Shown: positions 50,278 through 59,366, counted from the stretch's first letter. The stretch: 64,000 nt of DNA from JADJPG01 sp964491875 (GCA_964491875.1 CAZBIC010000004.1:164262-228261), one strand, 5' to 3'. Program-made: numbers and translations. The notes: a model not told the origin generated them from the sequence alone.

Positions 50278-50847
50278 ATGAGAAACGAAGAACGGAACCA
50301 ATTCGGGTTCCCAATGAAAGCAGTAACTATGACGACGAACAGAATCAAGACGAGGAACAAGAGCCAGCAGGTCGACGCGGTTTCGTCCGACCTCAGTCAA
50401 ATCGTAGGCGAGCAGACGTTGCTGAAGCTGGCCTTGGATTCCATCCAAACTCTCAATCCTGCGCTCCTTCAGGAAGCGGCGCGTCGGATGCCGGATTTCC
50501 GCCCGCAAATGATGCTCACGCTGCTGACTTACAGCTACTCGTCGAGCATCTACGGTTCGAAGGATATCGAATGGGCGGTCGAGAATGACCGCACGGTGCG
50601 TTACATCTGCGCCCGCACACGGCCCGATTGGCAGAGCTTGCGACGATTCCGGCGTCAGAACCGGGAGTTGCTCTTCCAAGCGTTGCTTTACGTGATGAAG
50701 CAGACTTGGGCGTTGAAGTTCGACAACGGTGACGCTGACTATGTGGGCTACGAATGGTTCGAAGGCGACCTGCTCGAACGGCTCAACCAAAGCGCGACCG
50801 AGCGTTTGGATGTGGCCGCACTGATGGACGGCGCGGAGAGTGAGTAA
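50278..50847 (+). CDS. Stand-alone transposase N-terminal-domain (DUF772-like) protein
   Basis: The 189-residue protein resembles only the N-terminal domain of IS1182/IS5-like transposases: RPQMMLTLLTYSYSSSIYGSKDIEWAVENDRTVRYICARTRPDWQSLRRFRRQNRELLFQALL. There is no DDE catalytic domain behind it. The frame ends with an acidic C-terminus and the next gene is 40 bp further on the opposite strand. No terminal inverted repeats are evident. It is either a truncated transposase or a domesticated DNA-binding protein. In-frame ATGs at 50314 and 50329 are alternative starts. The N-terminal ~30 residues are low-complexity, so the start is uncertain. Confidence 0.72.
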   Translation: MRNEERNQFGFPMKAVTMTTNRIKTRNKSQQVDAVSSDLSQIVGEQTLLKLALDSIQTLNPALLQEAARRMPDFRPQMMLTLLTYSYSSSIYGSKDIEWAVENDRTVRYICARTRPDWQSLRRFRRQNRELLFQALLYVMKQTWALKFDNGDADYVGYEWFEGDLLERLNQSATERLDVAALMDGAESE

Positions 50848-50886
50848 GCATCGCGCCGGGGAAGTTCGCCGCGCCGACGATGCCGA

Positions 50887-51822
50887 CTAAACGGTAGCGA
50901 CCAATGGCCCGGTCAGCACTGGCGGTTGGCTTGCGGACCAAATCGCAGCGCCAGTGATCGGCGCCAGATCTCCTAGGCGCGAGGCAACTAGTATGGGGAG
51001 TGGTTGGGTTGAGGAGGATGAATTGCGGCTGAAGCTGGCTTGAGCGCGCGCGAGAATTTCCTCCTTCATTTCATCTAGCAAACCTCCGCCCAAGGCGATG
51101 ATGTCGGTCGAGAAGTGCCGATGGAGGCGTGCGGCGCATTCGCCGGCGAGGTCGGCCAGTCGGTTGGTGTAGTCGCGAATCGCTTGGTTATCCGTCTTCT
51201 TGAGCGCCTTCCGGAAATCCCGGCCGCGGAATTCTCCGAATACAGGGTGGGGCAGGGTGGCCAGCACGTGGCGTTGAAGATTCTCGACGTCCGCGGCATC
51301 CCTCTGCAGAGGCGTCAGGTCCTGCCACTCTCCGTCCACACAAACGCCCGAGCCGATCTGTGGCCCGACGAAAATGGCGGCGAAGCGCTGGACGGGTTGG
51401 TCGATTTCGAGCGTGAGGATCCCCAGTGCCGCACGTTCGTAAAGCTGGCCGACCGAAACCGGGATCTCGAACTGTCCGGCGATTGCGGTCTGGAGGTTGA
51501 TATCCTCCCACAGCAGCTCGGGCGAAGACTCCACTACGGTTCCGCCGTGAACTTTCCCCGGAACCGCGATTCCGATCTGGGCGACTTGAGACATTTGCAG
51601 ATCGCATTCATCCACCGCATAGCGAATGCATTTGGCGATGCGCTCGATGACGGCGGCGGGACCGCGTTCGATCCGGGTGGTGATCTTCGTTTTTCCGAGC
51701 AGGTGAAAATCCTTACCGAATACCCCGGCGCGAATGATGGCGGGTCCGACTTCGACTCCTACCACGACCGTTTCTGACGCGACGGCGGTCGCTGAAGACA
51801 GGTTGTGGGAAGCCGGATTCAT
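50887..51822 (-). CDS. ROK-family protein with degenerate active site
   Basis: The 311-residue protein aligns with ROK sugar kinases in VVVGVEVGPAIIRAGVFG, QIGIAVPGKVHGG, IFVGPQIGSGVCVDG and IIALGGGLLDEM. The catalytic motif NDAN is replaced by VGQLYERAALG (the Asp is Leu127). The phosphate-binding DxGGT is VEVGPA. The zinc-binding CxCGxxGC motif of ROK repressors/kinases is absent. Active kinase function is therefore unlikely. It may be a sugar-sensing or structural pseudo-kinase. No HTH is present, so it is not an NagC-type repressor. The gene is convergent with the transposase-domain gene. Confidence 0.8.
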   Translation of the reverse strand: MNPASHNLSSATAVASETVVVGVEVGPAIIRAGVFGKDFHLLGKTKITTRIERGPAAVIERIAKCIRYAVDECDLQMSQVAQIGIAVPGKVHGGTVVESSPELLWEDINLQTAIAGQFEIPVSVGQLYERAALGILTLEIDQPVQRFAAIFVGPQIGSGVCVDGEWQDLTPLQRDAADVENLQRHVLATLPHPVFGEFRGRDFRKALKKTDNQAIRDYTNRLADLAGECAARLHRHFSTDIIALGGGLLDEMKEEILARAQASFSRNSSSSTQPLPILVASRLGDLAPITGAAIWSASQPPVLTGPLVATV

Positions 51823-52051
51823 GGGGGCAGAGTCTCACATTCTCGCGACGTAAGAAAGCAGCTCTTGCGCTGTCGCCAATTTGTAACAATTCACGACATG
51901 GCGGGCGGCGTGTGCGGATTGACGGAGCGGTGAGTGAGTCTCCTAGGCTGGCATGGGCTTAGCTAGCCAGTGGGAACGGAGCAGCTCCCGTCTGCTAGGG
52001 CATCATTGGAATGGCCTGCTGCACCTTTAGTCCACTTTAACACGAACTCAG

Positions 52052-52819
52052 ATGTTACCGTTTATGAAACCACTTGTAGTTGTCCTTAGCATTGTCTGTC
52101 TGGCGCTCGCTGCCCAAGTTTGGCTGCGTCAGGGGCCGGGAAACCGCGCTCATCAAGAGATCGTCGCCCTTAACGCCAGCGTCAGCACCTACTCCAACGA
52201 GGTGCGTGAAACCCGCTTGAAGGCCGATGAGGAGGCAAAGTTGGCTGCTTATCTGCAAAGTAATTTGACGGCCAAGGTCACAGAATTGGCGACCATTTCC
52301 AACCAACTCACCCAAGCGGCGACTTCGTTGGAGGCCGCACAGGCGGAGTTGAAAGCAGCACAGTCAGCAGCCCAAAAGAGCGATATTCGCGTCGCGGCCT
52401 TGGAGGGTCAAAAGGATGAACTCCAGTCGAAGCTCAATGAGCTAGCTGGCTCTATTAAATCGCTCAATACCCAGATTGCCGAGGCCCGGCGCAAACTGGC
52501 AGCGGCGGAAGGCGACCGTGATTCTCTGACCCGGGAGCTGACGAAGTTGCAGTCGGACAAGGCGGAATTGCTGCGGCAGTTCAATGACATCGCCGCGCTG
52601 AAGGCTCAGGTGGCCCTCTTGCGTGACGAAGCCGCCGTCAATCAACGCCTCGCCTGGATGGCCCAAGGTGTTTACCAGACCGCAGGGCGCAAAGGCGCCG
52701 AAGCGTTGATGGCCCGGCCGGGCTCGCCAGCCTTGGCCGGCGATCCGGCGCTGAATGTGGAAGTTCGGGAGAAGGGAACGCCCTCCGACGAGCCGGCGAA
52801 GAGTATTCCGGCCAAGTAA
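52052..52819 (+). CDS. Membrane-anchored coiled-coil protein
   Basis: The 255-residue protein has one N-terminal helix (MKPLVVVLSIVCLALAAQVWL). A long coiled coil covers about 35-205 (heptads such as LAAYLQSNLTAKVTELATI, SDIRVAALEGQKDELQSKLNELAGSIKSLNTQI). A disordered Pro/Glu/Lys C-terminus ends it. Architecture matches the protein at 14633-15388 without its C-terminal beta domain. The ATG at 52052 was chosen; an in-frame ATG at 52064 is possible. A TAGGCT hexamer occurs 103 bp upstream (51944) as in the other coiled-coil gene. No function recognised. Confidence 0.75.
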   Translation: MLPFMKPLVVVLSIVCLALAAQVWLRQGPGNRAHQEIVALNASVSTYSNEVRETRLKADEEAKLAAYLQSNLTAKVTELATISNQLTQAATSLEAAQAELKAAQSAAQKSDIRVAALEGQKDELQSKLNELAGSIKSLNTQIAEARRKLAAAEGDRDSLTRELTKLQSDKAELLRQFNDIAALKAQVALLRDEAAVNQRLAWMAQGVYQTAGRKGAEALMARPGSPALAGDPALNVEVREKGTPSDEPAKSIPAK

Positions 52820-52874
52820 ACGTTCGCGCTCCGAGCCGTTTGACAAAGCCCGTGTGGTCATCTAACACAGCCGC

Positions 52875-53414
52875 ATGCGTAACCTGATTCTCTCCTTGAT
52901 CGGACTTGTTGTTTGTCACACGGCTGCGGTGGCGGCGGACGCGCCGAAGACATTCACCGTGAGTGAATTCACCTTCACCCGGCCCGAGAAGTGGCAGTGG
53001 GTGGAGGTTTCGTCCTCGATGCGCAAGGCGCAGTTGAAAGTGGACGACGCGGCTAAGAAAGAGAGCTGCGAAGTAGTCTTTTTCTACTTTGGCGAAGGCG
53101 GTGGCGGTTCCACCCAGGCCAACATCGATCGCTGGCTCGCGCAGTTCGCTGAGCCGAAAGAGAAGCTCAATTCCAAGGTCGAGAGCGTGACAGTCGGCGG
53201 CCGCAAGGTCACCTATGTCCATGCCGAAGGCACTTACCAAAGCGGGATGCCGGGCGGACCCAAGACGGCTCAGCCGAACTCGATGTTGATGGGCGGTATC
53301 ATTGAAAGCGATGGTGGCAACATCTTCATTCGACTCACCGGACCAGTCGCACTGGCGAAAGCGTCGCAGGCCGAGTTTCGCAAGATGGTGGAAAGTCCGC
53401 TCACGAAGAAGTAA
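52875..53414 (+). CDS. Secreted hypothetical protein
   Basis: The 179-residue protein has a Sec signal peptide (MRNLILSLIGLVVCHTAAVAA) and a beta-rich domain: FTVSEFTFTRPEKWQWVE, KESCEVVFFYFGEGGGGSTQANIDRWLAQF and ESVTVGGRKVTYVHAEGTYQSG. The pattern resembles conserved verrucomicrobial proteins that carry a PsbP/ DUF1795-like fold. A TTGACA at 52840-52845 with TAACAC 17 bp later ends only 6 bp before the ATG, so a leaderless transcript is possible. Function unknown. Confidence 0.75.
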   Translation: MRNLILSLIGLVVCHTAAVAADAPKTFTVSEFTFTRPEKWQWVEVSSSMRKAQLKVDDAAKKESCEVVFFYFGEGGGGSTQANIDRWLAQFAEPKEKLNSKVESVTVGGRKVTYVHAEGTYQSGMPGGPKTAQPNSMLMGGIIESDGGNIFIRLTGPVALAKASQAEFRKMVESPLTKK

Positions 53415-53426
53415 CCGCGGCCGCGC

Positions 53427-53828
53427 TTACTGCCGCTGCGCGTTCGCTTCGTTGATTTGGGAATTAAACGTCCACAAATCGTAGAGGTAACCAATGCCCA
53501 CCAATCCACCGGTCACCAGATACAGAAGGCCGGTCAGCCATTTCCCGATGTAGAACCGGTGGATTCCGAACAGCCCGAGAAACGACAGCAGCAACCAGCC
53601 AACGGAATAGTTTGATCGACCAGTTTGGAAACGTCGATCCGCGCTGCGGTCCATCCCGGGAATCAGGAACAAATCAATCAGCCAGCCGATTCCCAGCAGT
53701 CCGAGGGTGAAGAACCAGATCGTTCCTGAAACCGGGCGGCCGTAGTAGAAGCGGTGCGCGCCGGTGAATCCCACCAGCCAGAGCGCGTAACCCACCACTT
53801 TGCTGTGCGTGTCATTCGTAGTTGTCAT
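53427..53828 (-). CDS. Tandem TM2-domain membrane protein
   Basis: The 133-residue protein consists of two TM2 domains. Each has the GXXGXHRFYYG / GLFGIHRFYIGK glycine-rich helix followed by a second helix with a conserved G-W/YLxDL (LGIGWLIDLFLIP; VGIGYLYDLWTF). Four membrane helices are predicted. TM2 proteins occur widely but their role is mostly unknown. The start MTTTNDTHSK at 53828 was chosen over an ATG four codons upstream. Confidence 0.9.
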   Translation of the reverse strand: MTTTNDTHSKVVGYALWLVGFTGAHRFYYGRPVSGTIWFFTLGLLGIGWLIDLFLIPGMDRSADRRFQTGRSNYSVGWLLLSFLGLFGIHRFYIGKWLTGLLYLVTGGLVGIGYLYDLWTFNSQINEANAQRQ

Positions 53829-53972
53829 AGACGCGGGCAACCTACGCGCTCGCTTGCCGTTGGCCGATTATAGAAGTTCGAATTCTTTGGATGGTAGGCG
53901 AGGGTGCTTCTCAGTTTCTCACGCTCAGTTGAAACGCGGACGAGTTCGCGTTCGCTCCGCGGTGGTCCGAGC

Positions 53973-55511
53973 TCAAGGCTCCCTCGAATGACGTGGCAGT
54001 AGGAGCGCGCAGCCCAATGCACCAACGGCGAGGAAGCCAGCACCCAGCCAGGCGGCGGCGTGAAAGCCATCGAGGAATCCATGTGTGAGCGCGGCGCGGA
54101 TGATGGTCTCCGCTTCCGCACCGAGCGTAGCACCGGCGTCTTTGGCCACTTGTGCGCCGGCGATGACGGAGCCCTGGCAGAGTTTTAGCGCTTCGGCGGG
54201 CAATGGCAGTTGCGTGAGATCAGCGGCCACAGTGCGCGAGTAGAGCGAGGCGAAGAGGCTGCCCATCGCGGCGACGCCGAGGGTGCCACCGAGTTCGCGC
54301 GCAGTGTCGTTCACGGCGGAACCGATGCCGGCTTTTTCCTTCGGCAGCCCGGCCATGATGGTGTCGGTGCCGGTGGCGTTCACGAGGCCGAGTCCCATGC
54401 CGAGCGGGAGCATTTGCCAGATGATGATGCTGTAGGGCGTGCTGGCGTCGTTGGCGGAAGTCAGCGCGCAGGCGAGGGCCATGAGTGCCAGCCCGATGCT
54501 GACGACCCAGCGCGATCCGAAGCGTCGTGCGGCGAACGGTGCGAGCGGCGCGGTGATGCCGGTGAACAGCGCGAAGGGCAGCGTGCGCAGGCCGGATTCA
54601 AATGCGCCATAGCCGCGCACGAGCTGGAAGTATTGCGTGACGAGGAAGACGAAGCCGAACAGTCCGAAGAACGCCGTCGCGATGCCGTAACTGCCGCCGG
54701 CGAACGTGCGTCGTCTGAAGAGCGTGATGTCGATCATCGGTTCACGACAGCGCTTCTCCCACCAGACGAAGGCGATCAGGAAGGCGAGGGCGGCGACGGT
54801 GACGGTGATTGTTTGCGAGTGAAGCCAGCCGACTTCCGGAGCTTCGATGATGGCGAAGGTGACGCCGCCCACGGCAAGCATCGAGAGGAACGTGCCGGCG
54901 ATATCCACGCGTCGTGCGGTCGGATCGCGCGACGGCGGAACCCAGAGCGTGACGCTCGCAGCGATAATGAGGCAGAGCGGGACGTTGATGAAGAAGACCC
55001 AGCCCCACGTGGTGCGTTCGAGAATGTAGCCGCCCGCTGCGGGGCCGATGGCAACGCCGAGTCCGCTCATCGCGGCCCACGCGCCGACGGCGCCGTCGCG
55101 CTTTCGCGGTTCTGGGAAGAGATTGACGATGATGGCGAGTGTGGCTGGAAAGATGAGCGCAGCGCCGATGCCCATCATCGCGCGCCAGAAGATCAACGTC
55201 TCGGCGTTGCGCGCGAGGCCGGCCATTGCGGAGAATGTGGCGAACAGGACGAGCCCGGCGAGCAGCGCGCGCTTTCGACAGAAGCGATCGCCCAGGCTGC
55301 CGGCGGCGATGAGCAGTCCGGCGAAGACGAGGATGTAGGCATCTACGATCCACTGGAGCTGGCGAATGGTGGTGCCGGTGCCGAGTTCGCGCAGGAGCGT
55401 GGGCAGCGCGATGTTCACGATGGTGCCGTCCATCACGATCACGCAGACAGAAAGGCAGAGGAGCGCGAGGGCGATTCCCCGGCGTGGATGGATGGTGACT
55501 GGCTCTGACAT
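53973..55511 (-). CDS. MFS drug:H+ antiporter-like exporter, DHA2 (EmrB/QacA) family
   Basis: The 512-residue protein has 14 predicted membrane helices and the DHA2 signature motifs: VIVMDGTIVNIALPTLLREL (motif D1), GDRFCRKRALLAGL (motif A) and RAMMGIGAALIFPATLAII (motif C-like). It would export hydrophobic compounds driven by protons. It is the last gene of the minus-strand phenolic-lipid-like cluster, 38 bp after the methyltransferase gene. It may export the product or confer resistance to it. Substrate is inferred only from context. Confidence 0.9.
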   Translation of the reverse strand: MSEPVTIHPRRGIALALLCLSVCVIVMDGTIVNIALPTLLRELGTGTTIRQLQWIVDAYILVFAGLLIAAGSLGDRFCRKRALLAGLVLFATFSAMAGLARNAETLIFWRAMMGIGAALIFPATLAIIVNLFPEPRKRDGAVGAWAAMSGLGVAIGPAAGGYILERTTWGWVFFINVPLCLIIAASVTLWVPPSRDPTARRVDIAGTFLSMLAVGGVTFAIIEAPEVGWLHSQTITVTVAALAFLIAFVWWEKRCREPMIDITLFRRRTFAGGSYGIATAFFGLFGFVFLVTQYFQLVRGYGAFESGLRTLPFALFTGITAPLAPFAARRFGSRWVVSIGLALMALACALTSANDASTPYSIIIWQMLPLGMGLGLVNATGTDTIMAGLPKEKAGIGSAVNDTARELGGTLGVAAMGSLFASLYSRTVAADLTQLPLPAEALKLCQGSVIAGAQVAKDAGATLGAEAETIIRAALTHGFLDGFHAAAWLGAGFLAVGALGCALLLPRHSREP

Positions 55512-55549
55512 CGCGGCGAGCTTCGGAGATTCCCTTTCGGTTCGCGAGT

Positions 55550-56275
55550 CTACTCGCGCGTCAGAGCGAGAATCTCCAGCATGCCGCCGAAGCAGTTACG
55601 GGAATGTTGCAGGCGGAAACCGTGCTTCGAGAACTTCTCGCGGAGGGCGATACGATCGGGGAACTGGCGCAAACTTTCCGCGATGTAGGCATGTTCTGGT
55701 CCGCCGTGGAGCACGACGCCCCAGAAGCCGCCCCAGAACTTCAGCAGCGGAATTTGCAGGGACTGCCGCCACTGCGCGGGAGGTTTGGCGAAGTCGAGAA
55801 ACGCGGCGCAACCGCCGGGCTTGAGGATGCGGCGAATCTCGACGAGCGCCTCGTCGAGCACGGGCGCGTTCCGCAGCGCGTAGCTTCCGGTGACGATGTC
55901 GGCCCAGCCGTCCTCGATTCCCGTGCGGCACATGTCGCGCACGCGGAAGTCGACGCTCGGCTGCGGATAACGTTCGCGCGAGACCTCGATCATCGCGGGA
56001 GTGAGATCGATCCCGACGATTTCGCCCTGCGGAAAACGTTTCGCGAGTCCGGCAGTTACATCGCCGGTGCCGCAAGCGAGATCCACGCAACGCGGCGCGG
56101 GGAAGGATGGCAGTGCTTCCACCAGCCAGCGTTTCCACGTCTGGTCGCGCCCAAGCGACATCGCGCGCGTGGCGCCGTCGTACTCGCGGGCGACGCGCGT
56201 GAAGAGTCCGGAATTGTAGTCGCGCTTCTTGTCCGGCGTTTGGATGTCGGCGCGGATGTTGGACCAGGGAGGCAT
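55550..56275 (-). CDS. UbiE/MenG-like methyltransferase of the type III PKS cluster
   Basis: The 241-residue protein has SAM-binding CVDLACGTGDVTAGLAKRFP, VGIDLTPAMIEVSRER and the UbiE-like GSYALRNAPVLDEALVEIRRILKPGGCAAFLDFAKP. It resembles ubiquinone/menaquinone C-methyltransferases. It lies 3 bp after the FAD monooxygenase gene, with the type III PKS upstream. In srs-like clusters a methyltransferase modifies the phenolic lipid, so the substrate may be an alkylresorcinol rather than a respiratory quinone. A role as the general MenG is the alternative. Confidence 0.85.
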   Translation of the reverse strand: MPPWSNIRADIQTPDKKRDYNSGLFTRVAREYDGATRAMSLGRDQTWKRWLVEALPSFPAPRCVDLACGTGDVTAGLAKRFPQGEIVGIDLTPAMIEVSRERYPQPSVDFRVRDMCRTGIEDGWADIVTGSYALRNAPVLDEALVEIRRILKPGGCAAFLDFAKPPAQWRQSLQIPLLKFWGGFWGVVLHGGPEHAYIAESLRQFPDRIALREKFSKHGFRLQHSRNCFGGMLEILALTRE

Positions 56276-56278
56276 AGG

Positions 56279-57517
56279 TTATTCAGTGGCGAGGAAATCG
56301 CGCGGCACCCAGTTCAGGTTGCGATACGGGACGGTGAGCATCGCGAAGTGCGGCGCGAGGTGACGCTCCATGAGCGGGCTGAAGAGCACGTCGCGGATCA
56401 GGTGCTTGCGGAACCACGAGGCGAAACGGCCGCGGCGAGTGCCGAGCCACATGCCGCGTTCGGCGCGGTTCGCAGCGACCTCATAGGAACGGCGGCGAAT
56501 GCGATCGTAGGCGGCGAAGCTGCGGGACATTTGGTCCGGGTTGCGCAGCGTAGCAGGCAGGATGGCGGCGAGCATTTCGGCGTCGGCGAAACCGGTGTTC
56601 ATGCCCTGGCCGCCGATGGAACTCATTACATGCGCGGCGTCGCCCGCGAGCAGGACGCGGCCGGCGTGATAGCTGTCAACGACCATGCGTTTCGCGCCGA
56701 ACGCGCTGAAGTAACGCGCGGTGCGCTGGCCAAGATCAAAACCCGTCAGCCGGCGCACGGTGCGAATGAGGTAATCGATCGGCGTGTTGTCCTGTGCGCC
56801 GTAGACCTGGACAATCCAGCGCCGGAAACCATCGGGCAGCGGGAACGATTCAATGGACGCCTCGGGCGTGAAGAAGAGCCGCGCTTCGTTGCCAAGTCCG
56901 CTGTCGTCCATGAAGTCTGCCATGATGAAGCGCTGGGGATATTGCCGCTCGCGCACGCTGAGTCCGGTGGCCGAGCGAACGACGCTCTTGTGGCCATCGG
57001 CGCCGATGAGGAAGCGACCTTGGTGTTCAGTATTCTTCCCGGTGGCGGAGTCGCGAAAGCTCGCGCGGACGCCGTGTGCATCCTGTCGCAGTTCGCTGAA
57101 CTCGATGCCGTCGTGAATGATGACGCTGGGGAACTTCGCGAGGTTCTGGCGAAGAATCTCCACGGTGCGCGCTTGGGGAAGGGAGAGGAAGAACGGGTAG
57201 TTCGAAGCGATGCCCGCGAAATCGAGCCGGCCCACGCGTGTTCCGAGCTCATAGACTTCTGCGTGCCGCACGGGAACGCCGGCGTCGCGAAAGACGCCGT
57301 CGAGTTCGAGCACGCTCAGGATGTCGAGTGACGGCGGCGTGATGCCGATGGCCATCGAACTAGTCAACGGCTCGGTGCGTTTGTCGAACAGGGTTGTCTG
57401 AATGCCCCGCTGGCCGAGCAGATTCGCGAGGAGCAATCCCACCGGGCCAGCGCCGACGATGAGGACGTCGCTGGCGGACTGGCTGGAAGTTTGTGCGCGG
57501 TGAGCGCTCGGGTTCAT
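56279..57517 (-). CDS. FAD-dependent aromatic hydroxylase/monooxygenase
   Basis: The 412-residue protein has an N-terminal FAD loop VLIVGAGPVGLLLANLLG (GxGxxG near residues 22-27). The conserved second motif GRFLIGADGHKSVVR contains the DG pair, and LLAGDAAHVMSSIGGQGMNTGFADAE forms the FAD-binding GD motif. This is the para-hydroxybenzoate hydroxylase fold, which inserts oxygen into aromatic rings. It starts 19 bp after the PKS stop. In comparison with SrsC-type enzymes, it could convert an alkylresorcinol to a hydroquinone or quinone. That role is inferred from neighbours. Confidence 0.87.
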   Translation of the reverse strand: MNPSAHRAQTSSQSASDVLIVGAGPVGLLLANLLGQRGIQTTLFDKRTEPLTSSMAIGITPPSLDILSVLELDGVFRDAGVPVRHAEVYELGTRVGRLDFAGIASNYPFFLSLPQARTVEILRQNLAKFPSVIIHDGIEFSELRQDAHGVRASFRDSATGKNTEHQGRFLIGADGHKSVVRSATGLSVRERQYPQRFIMADFMDDSGLGNEARLFFTPEASIESFPLPDGFRRWIVQVYGAQDNTPIDYLIRTVRRLTGFDLGQRTARYFSAFGAKRMVVDSYHAGRVLLAGDAAHVMSSIGGQGMNTGFADAEMLAAILPATLRNPDQMSRSFAAYDRIRRRSYEVAANRAERGMWLGTRRGRFASWFRKHLIRDVLFSPLMERHLAPHFAMLTVPYRNLNWVPRDFLATE

Positions 57518-57536
57518 GGAGCGGTGAGTGTTGTTA

Positions 57537-58697
57537 TCACAAGGCCGCGGATGCCAGGGCGAGTTCGCCCGTGGGTTCGCGGAGCGCCGGACTGGCGGGC
57601 ATGACGCGGAGAAGTCCGCACTCGACGGTGAGTCCGGGACCGAAGGCCATCGCGGCGATTGTCTTCGAGCCAGCGGTGTGATCTTCGAGCATGCGCTTCA
57701 AAACGAACAGGATAGTGGCGCTGCTCATGTTGCCGAATTCCTGGAGGACGGTGCGCGACGCTTCGATTTGTTCTGGCTGCAAGGCGAGTGATTTCTCCGC
57801 CTTGTCGAGAATGGATTTGCCGCCGGGATGGACCGCCCAGAGATCGATGTCATTCGTTCCCAGTTCTCGCGGCGCGAGCAGATCGCCGACGATGCGCGTG
57901 AGGTTGGCGGAGATCACGTCGGGCACGTAGCTGGAGAGAACGAGGTTGAAACCGCGGTCGCCGATTTCCCATGCCATCTCGCCGCCGCCTTCGGGCGCCA
58001 TCGCGGACATGAACCCATCGAGCGCGAGAGTGGGCTGGCCTTCGACCGGCTTGCGCGCACTGACCAGTGCGCCCGCCGCGCCGTCGGAGAACAGCGCGTT
58101 GCCGAGAATGGAGTCGTTCGTAGTCCGCAATTGCATATGCAGCGAACAGAGTTCGAGGCAGACGATGAGTACAACGGCGTCTGGTCGCGCGATGCAGAAT
58201 TGGCGGGCCATGCGCAGCGCGGGCAACGCTGCGTAGCAGCCCATGAAGCCGAGGTTGTAACGCTCGACGGTCGGGCGCAGGCCGAGTTCGTTCACGATGG
58301 CCCAGTCGGGTCCGGGATTCACGAAGCCGGTGCACGACACGGTGATGACATGCGTGACGTCGCTGGCGGTGAACTGCGGGCTTTGCTCAAGGAGATCGCG
58401 CGCAATCTTCACGCAGATGGGCGCGGCGTGACGGCCGTAAACGCGATTGCGCGCTTGCGTGCCGGCTTCCTGTAATTGGTCAGGTCCGTCGGCGCGAAAG
58501 AGTTCGGCGTGTTCTGGCTCGGTGAAATCGCGAAGCACGCTGTGTCGGCGGCGGATGCCGGTCTTCTTGAAGATGTGACCAATGACGCGCGCTAGCGCCG
58601 GGTCTTGCGCCCACGCACCGAAGCGAACGGCGAGTTCATCCTGAGGAGCGCTGTTGGGCGGGACGTGAGTGGCGATTTGATGAAGATACACATTCAT
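57537..58697 (-). CDS. Type III polyketide synthase (chalcone synthase family)
   Basis: The 386-residue protein has the complete catalytic triad: Cys154 in YNLGFMGCYAALPALRMA, His290 in WAVHPGGKSILD and Asn323 in GNMSSATILFVL. The CHS-type AFGPGLTVECGLL loop is near the end. The start at 58697 overlaps the yceI stop (ATGA). A longer frame to 59084 would overlap yceI and lacks sense. Type III enzymes extend acyl-CoA with malonyl-CoA to pyrones or resorcinols. The downstream hydroxylase and methyltransferase favour a long-chain alkylresorcinol (phenolic lipid) product. Product unverified. Confidence 0.94.
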   Translation of the reverse strand: MNVYLHQIATHVPPNSAPQDELAVRFGAWAQDPALARVIGHIFKKTGIRRRHSVLRDFTEPEHAELFRADGPDQLQEAGTQARNRVYGRHAAPICVKIARDLLEQSPQFTASDVTHVITVSCTGFVNPGPDWAIVNELGLRPTVERYNLGFMGCYAALPALRMARQFCIARPDAVVLIVCLELCSLHMQLRTTNDSILGNALFSDGAAGALVSARKPVEGQPTLALDGFMSAMAPEGGGEMAWEIGDRGFNLVLSSYVPDVISANLTRIVGDLLAPRELGTNDIDLWAVHPGGKSILDKAEKSLALQPEQIEASRTVLQEFGNMSSATILFVLKRMLEDHTAGSKTIAAMAFGPGLTVECGLLRVMPASPALREPTGELALASAAL

Positions 58698-59338
58698 GGC
58701 TTGGGTGCAGACGGAGCGGAAATGGTTTTGGAAGCGGTGACGTCGGCTTCGAGTTGGATGCGGTCGCCGACCTTGATGACGCCAAGCACGGACGGTGGCT
58801 TGAGCGCGTAGTCCTTGAGCGAGAGTTCCCATGTCGCGTGGAACTTGATCGCGCTGGCGTTCTCGGTCCAGCCGGTGATGCGCGCGGTGAGGTCGTTGGT
58901 TTTGTCGCGGATGATGAGCCGCAGTGGGGCATTCGTTCCGGCAGCGCCGGGAATCGGCGTTGCGGTTACAGTGCCGTGCATCTTCGGAAATGAATTGGTC
59001 GTGAACATCTCGTGCATTTTGCGGTCGCGCTTCTCGTGCGCGGTGTTCATGAGGCCGGAGAGCACATTCGCGTTGGCAGACCACGTGCCGTTGGAGAGCA
59101 CGAGCGTGAATGGTTGGGAGGGTAGGGAACCGCCGAAGTCGTGGAGCGTTGAGGTGCCGGCGAACTTGATGGAGGCGATCGCGGGCAGGCGTTGAACGGG
59201 GGCTTCAGCGGCTCTGCTGTTCAGGCATGAACCTGTGAGCAGTAGGGCGGAGAAGCCTAATGTCGCGAGCGGATTCGTAAGAGGGCGGCTTTGCTTCGAG
59301 GAGTTTGGACTGAGGAGTGCCGATTTGTCGGTGTTCAT
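58694..59338 (-). CDS. Exported YceI-like lipid-binding protein
   Basis: The 214-residue protein has an N-terminal hydrophobic segment (ALLSPN..TLGFSALLLTGSC) with a possible lipobox LTGS-C. The YceI lipocalin-like beta barrel follows: IKFAGTSTLHDFGGSLPSQPF, LMNTAHEKRDRKMHEMFTTNSFPKM and VTATPI. YceI proteins bind polyprenoids or long-chain quinones in their barrel. This fits well with an adjacent alkylresorcinol or quinone pathway, for which it could be a periplasmic carrier. The stop overlaps the PKS start. Start at 59338 was chosen; another ATG lies at 59377. Confidence 0.83.
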   Translation of the reverse strand: MNTDKSALLSPNSSKQSRPLTNPLATLGFSALLLTGSCLNSRAAEAPVQRLPAIASIKFAGTSTLHDFGGSLPSQPFTLVLSNGTWSANANVLSGLMNTAHEKRDRKMHEMFTTNSFPKMHGTVTATPIPGAAGTNAPLRLIIRDKTNDLTARITGWTENASAIKFHATWELSLKDYALKPPSVLGVIKVGDRIQLEADVTASKTISAPSAPKP

Positions 59339-59366
59339 TGGTGATTCGTGATCGTGGTCGGCGGAA

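Noticed and set aside
55604..57331. 575-aa open frame on the plus strand
   Set aside because: It is antisense to the FAD hydroxylase and methyltransferase genes and has the Arg/Asp/Glu-rich composition of a GC-rich shadow frame, with no recognised motif.
58698..59084. N-terminal extension of the polyketide synthase
   Set aside because: It overlaps yceI in another frame and is Arg/His-rich noise. The coupled start at 58697 fits the family N-terminus.
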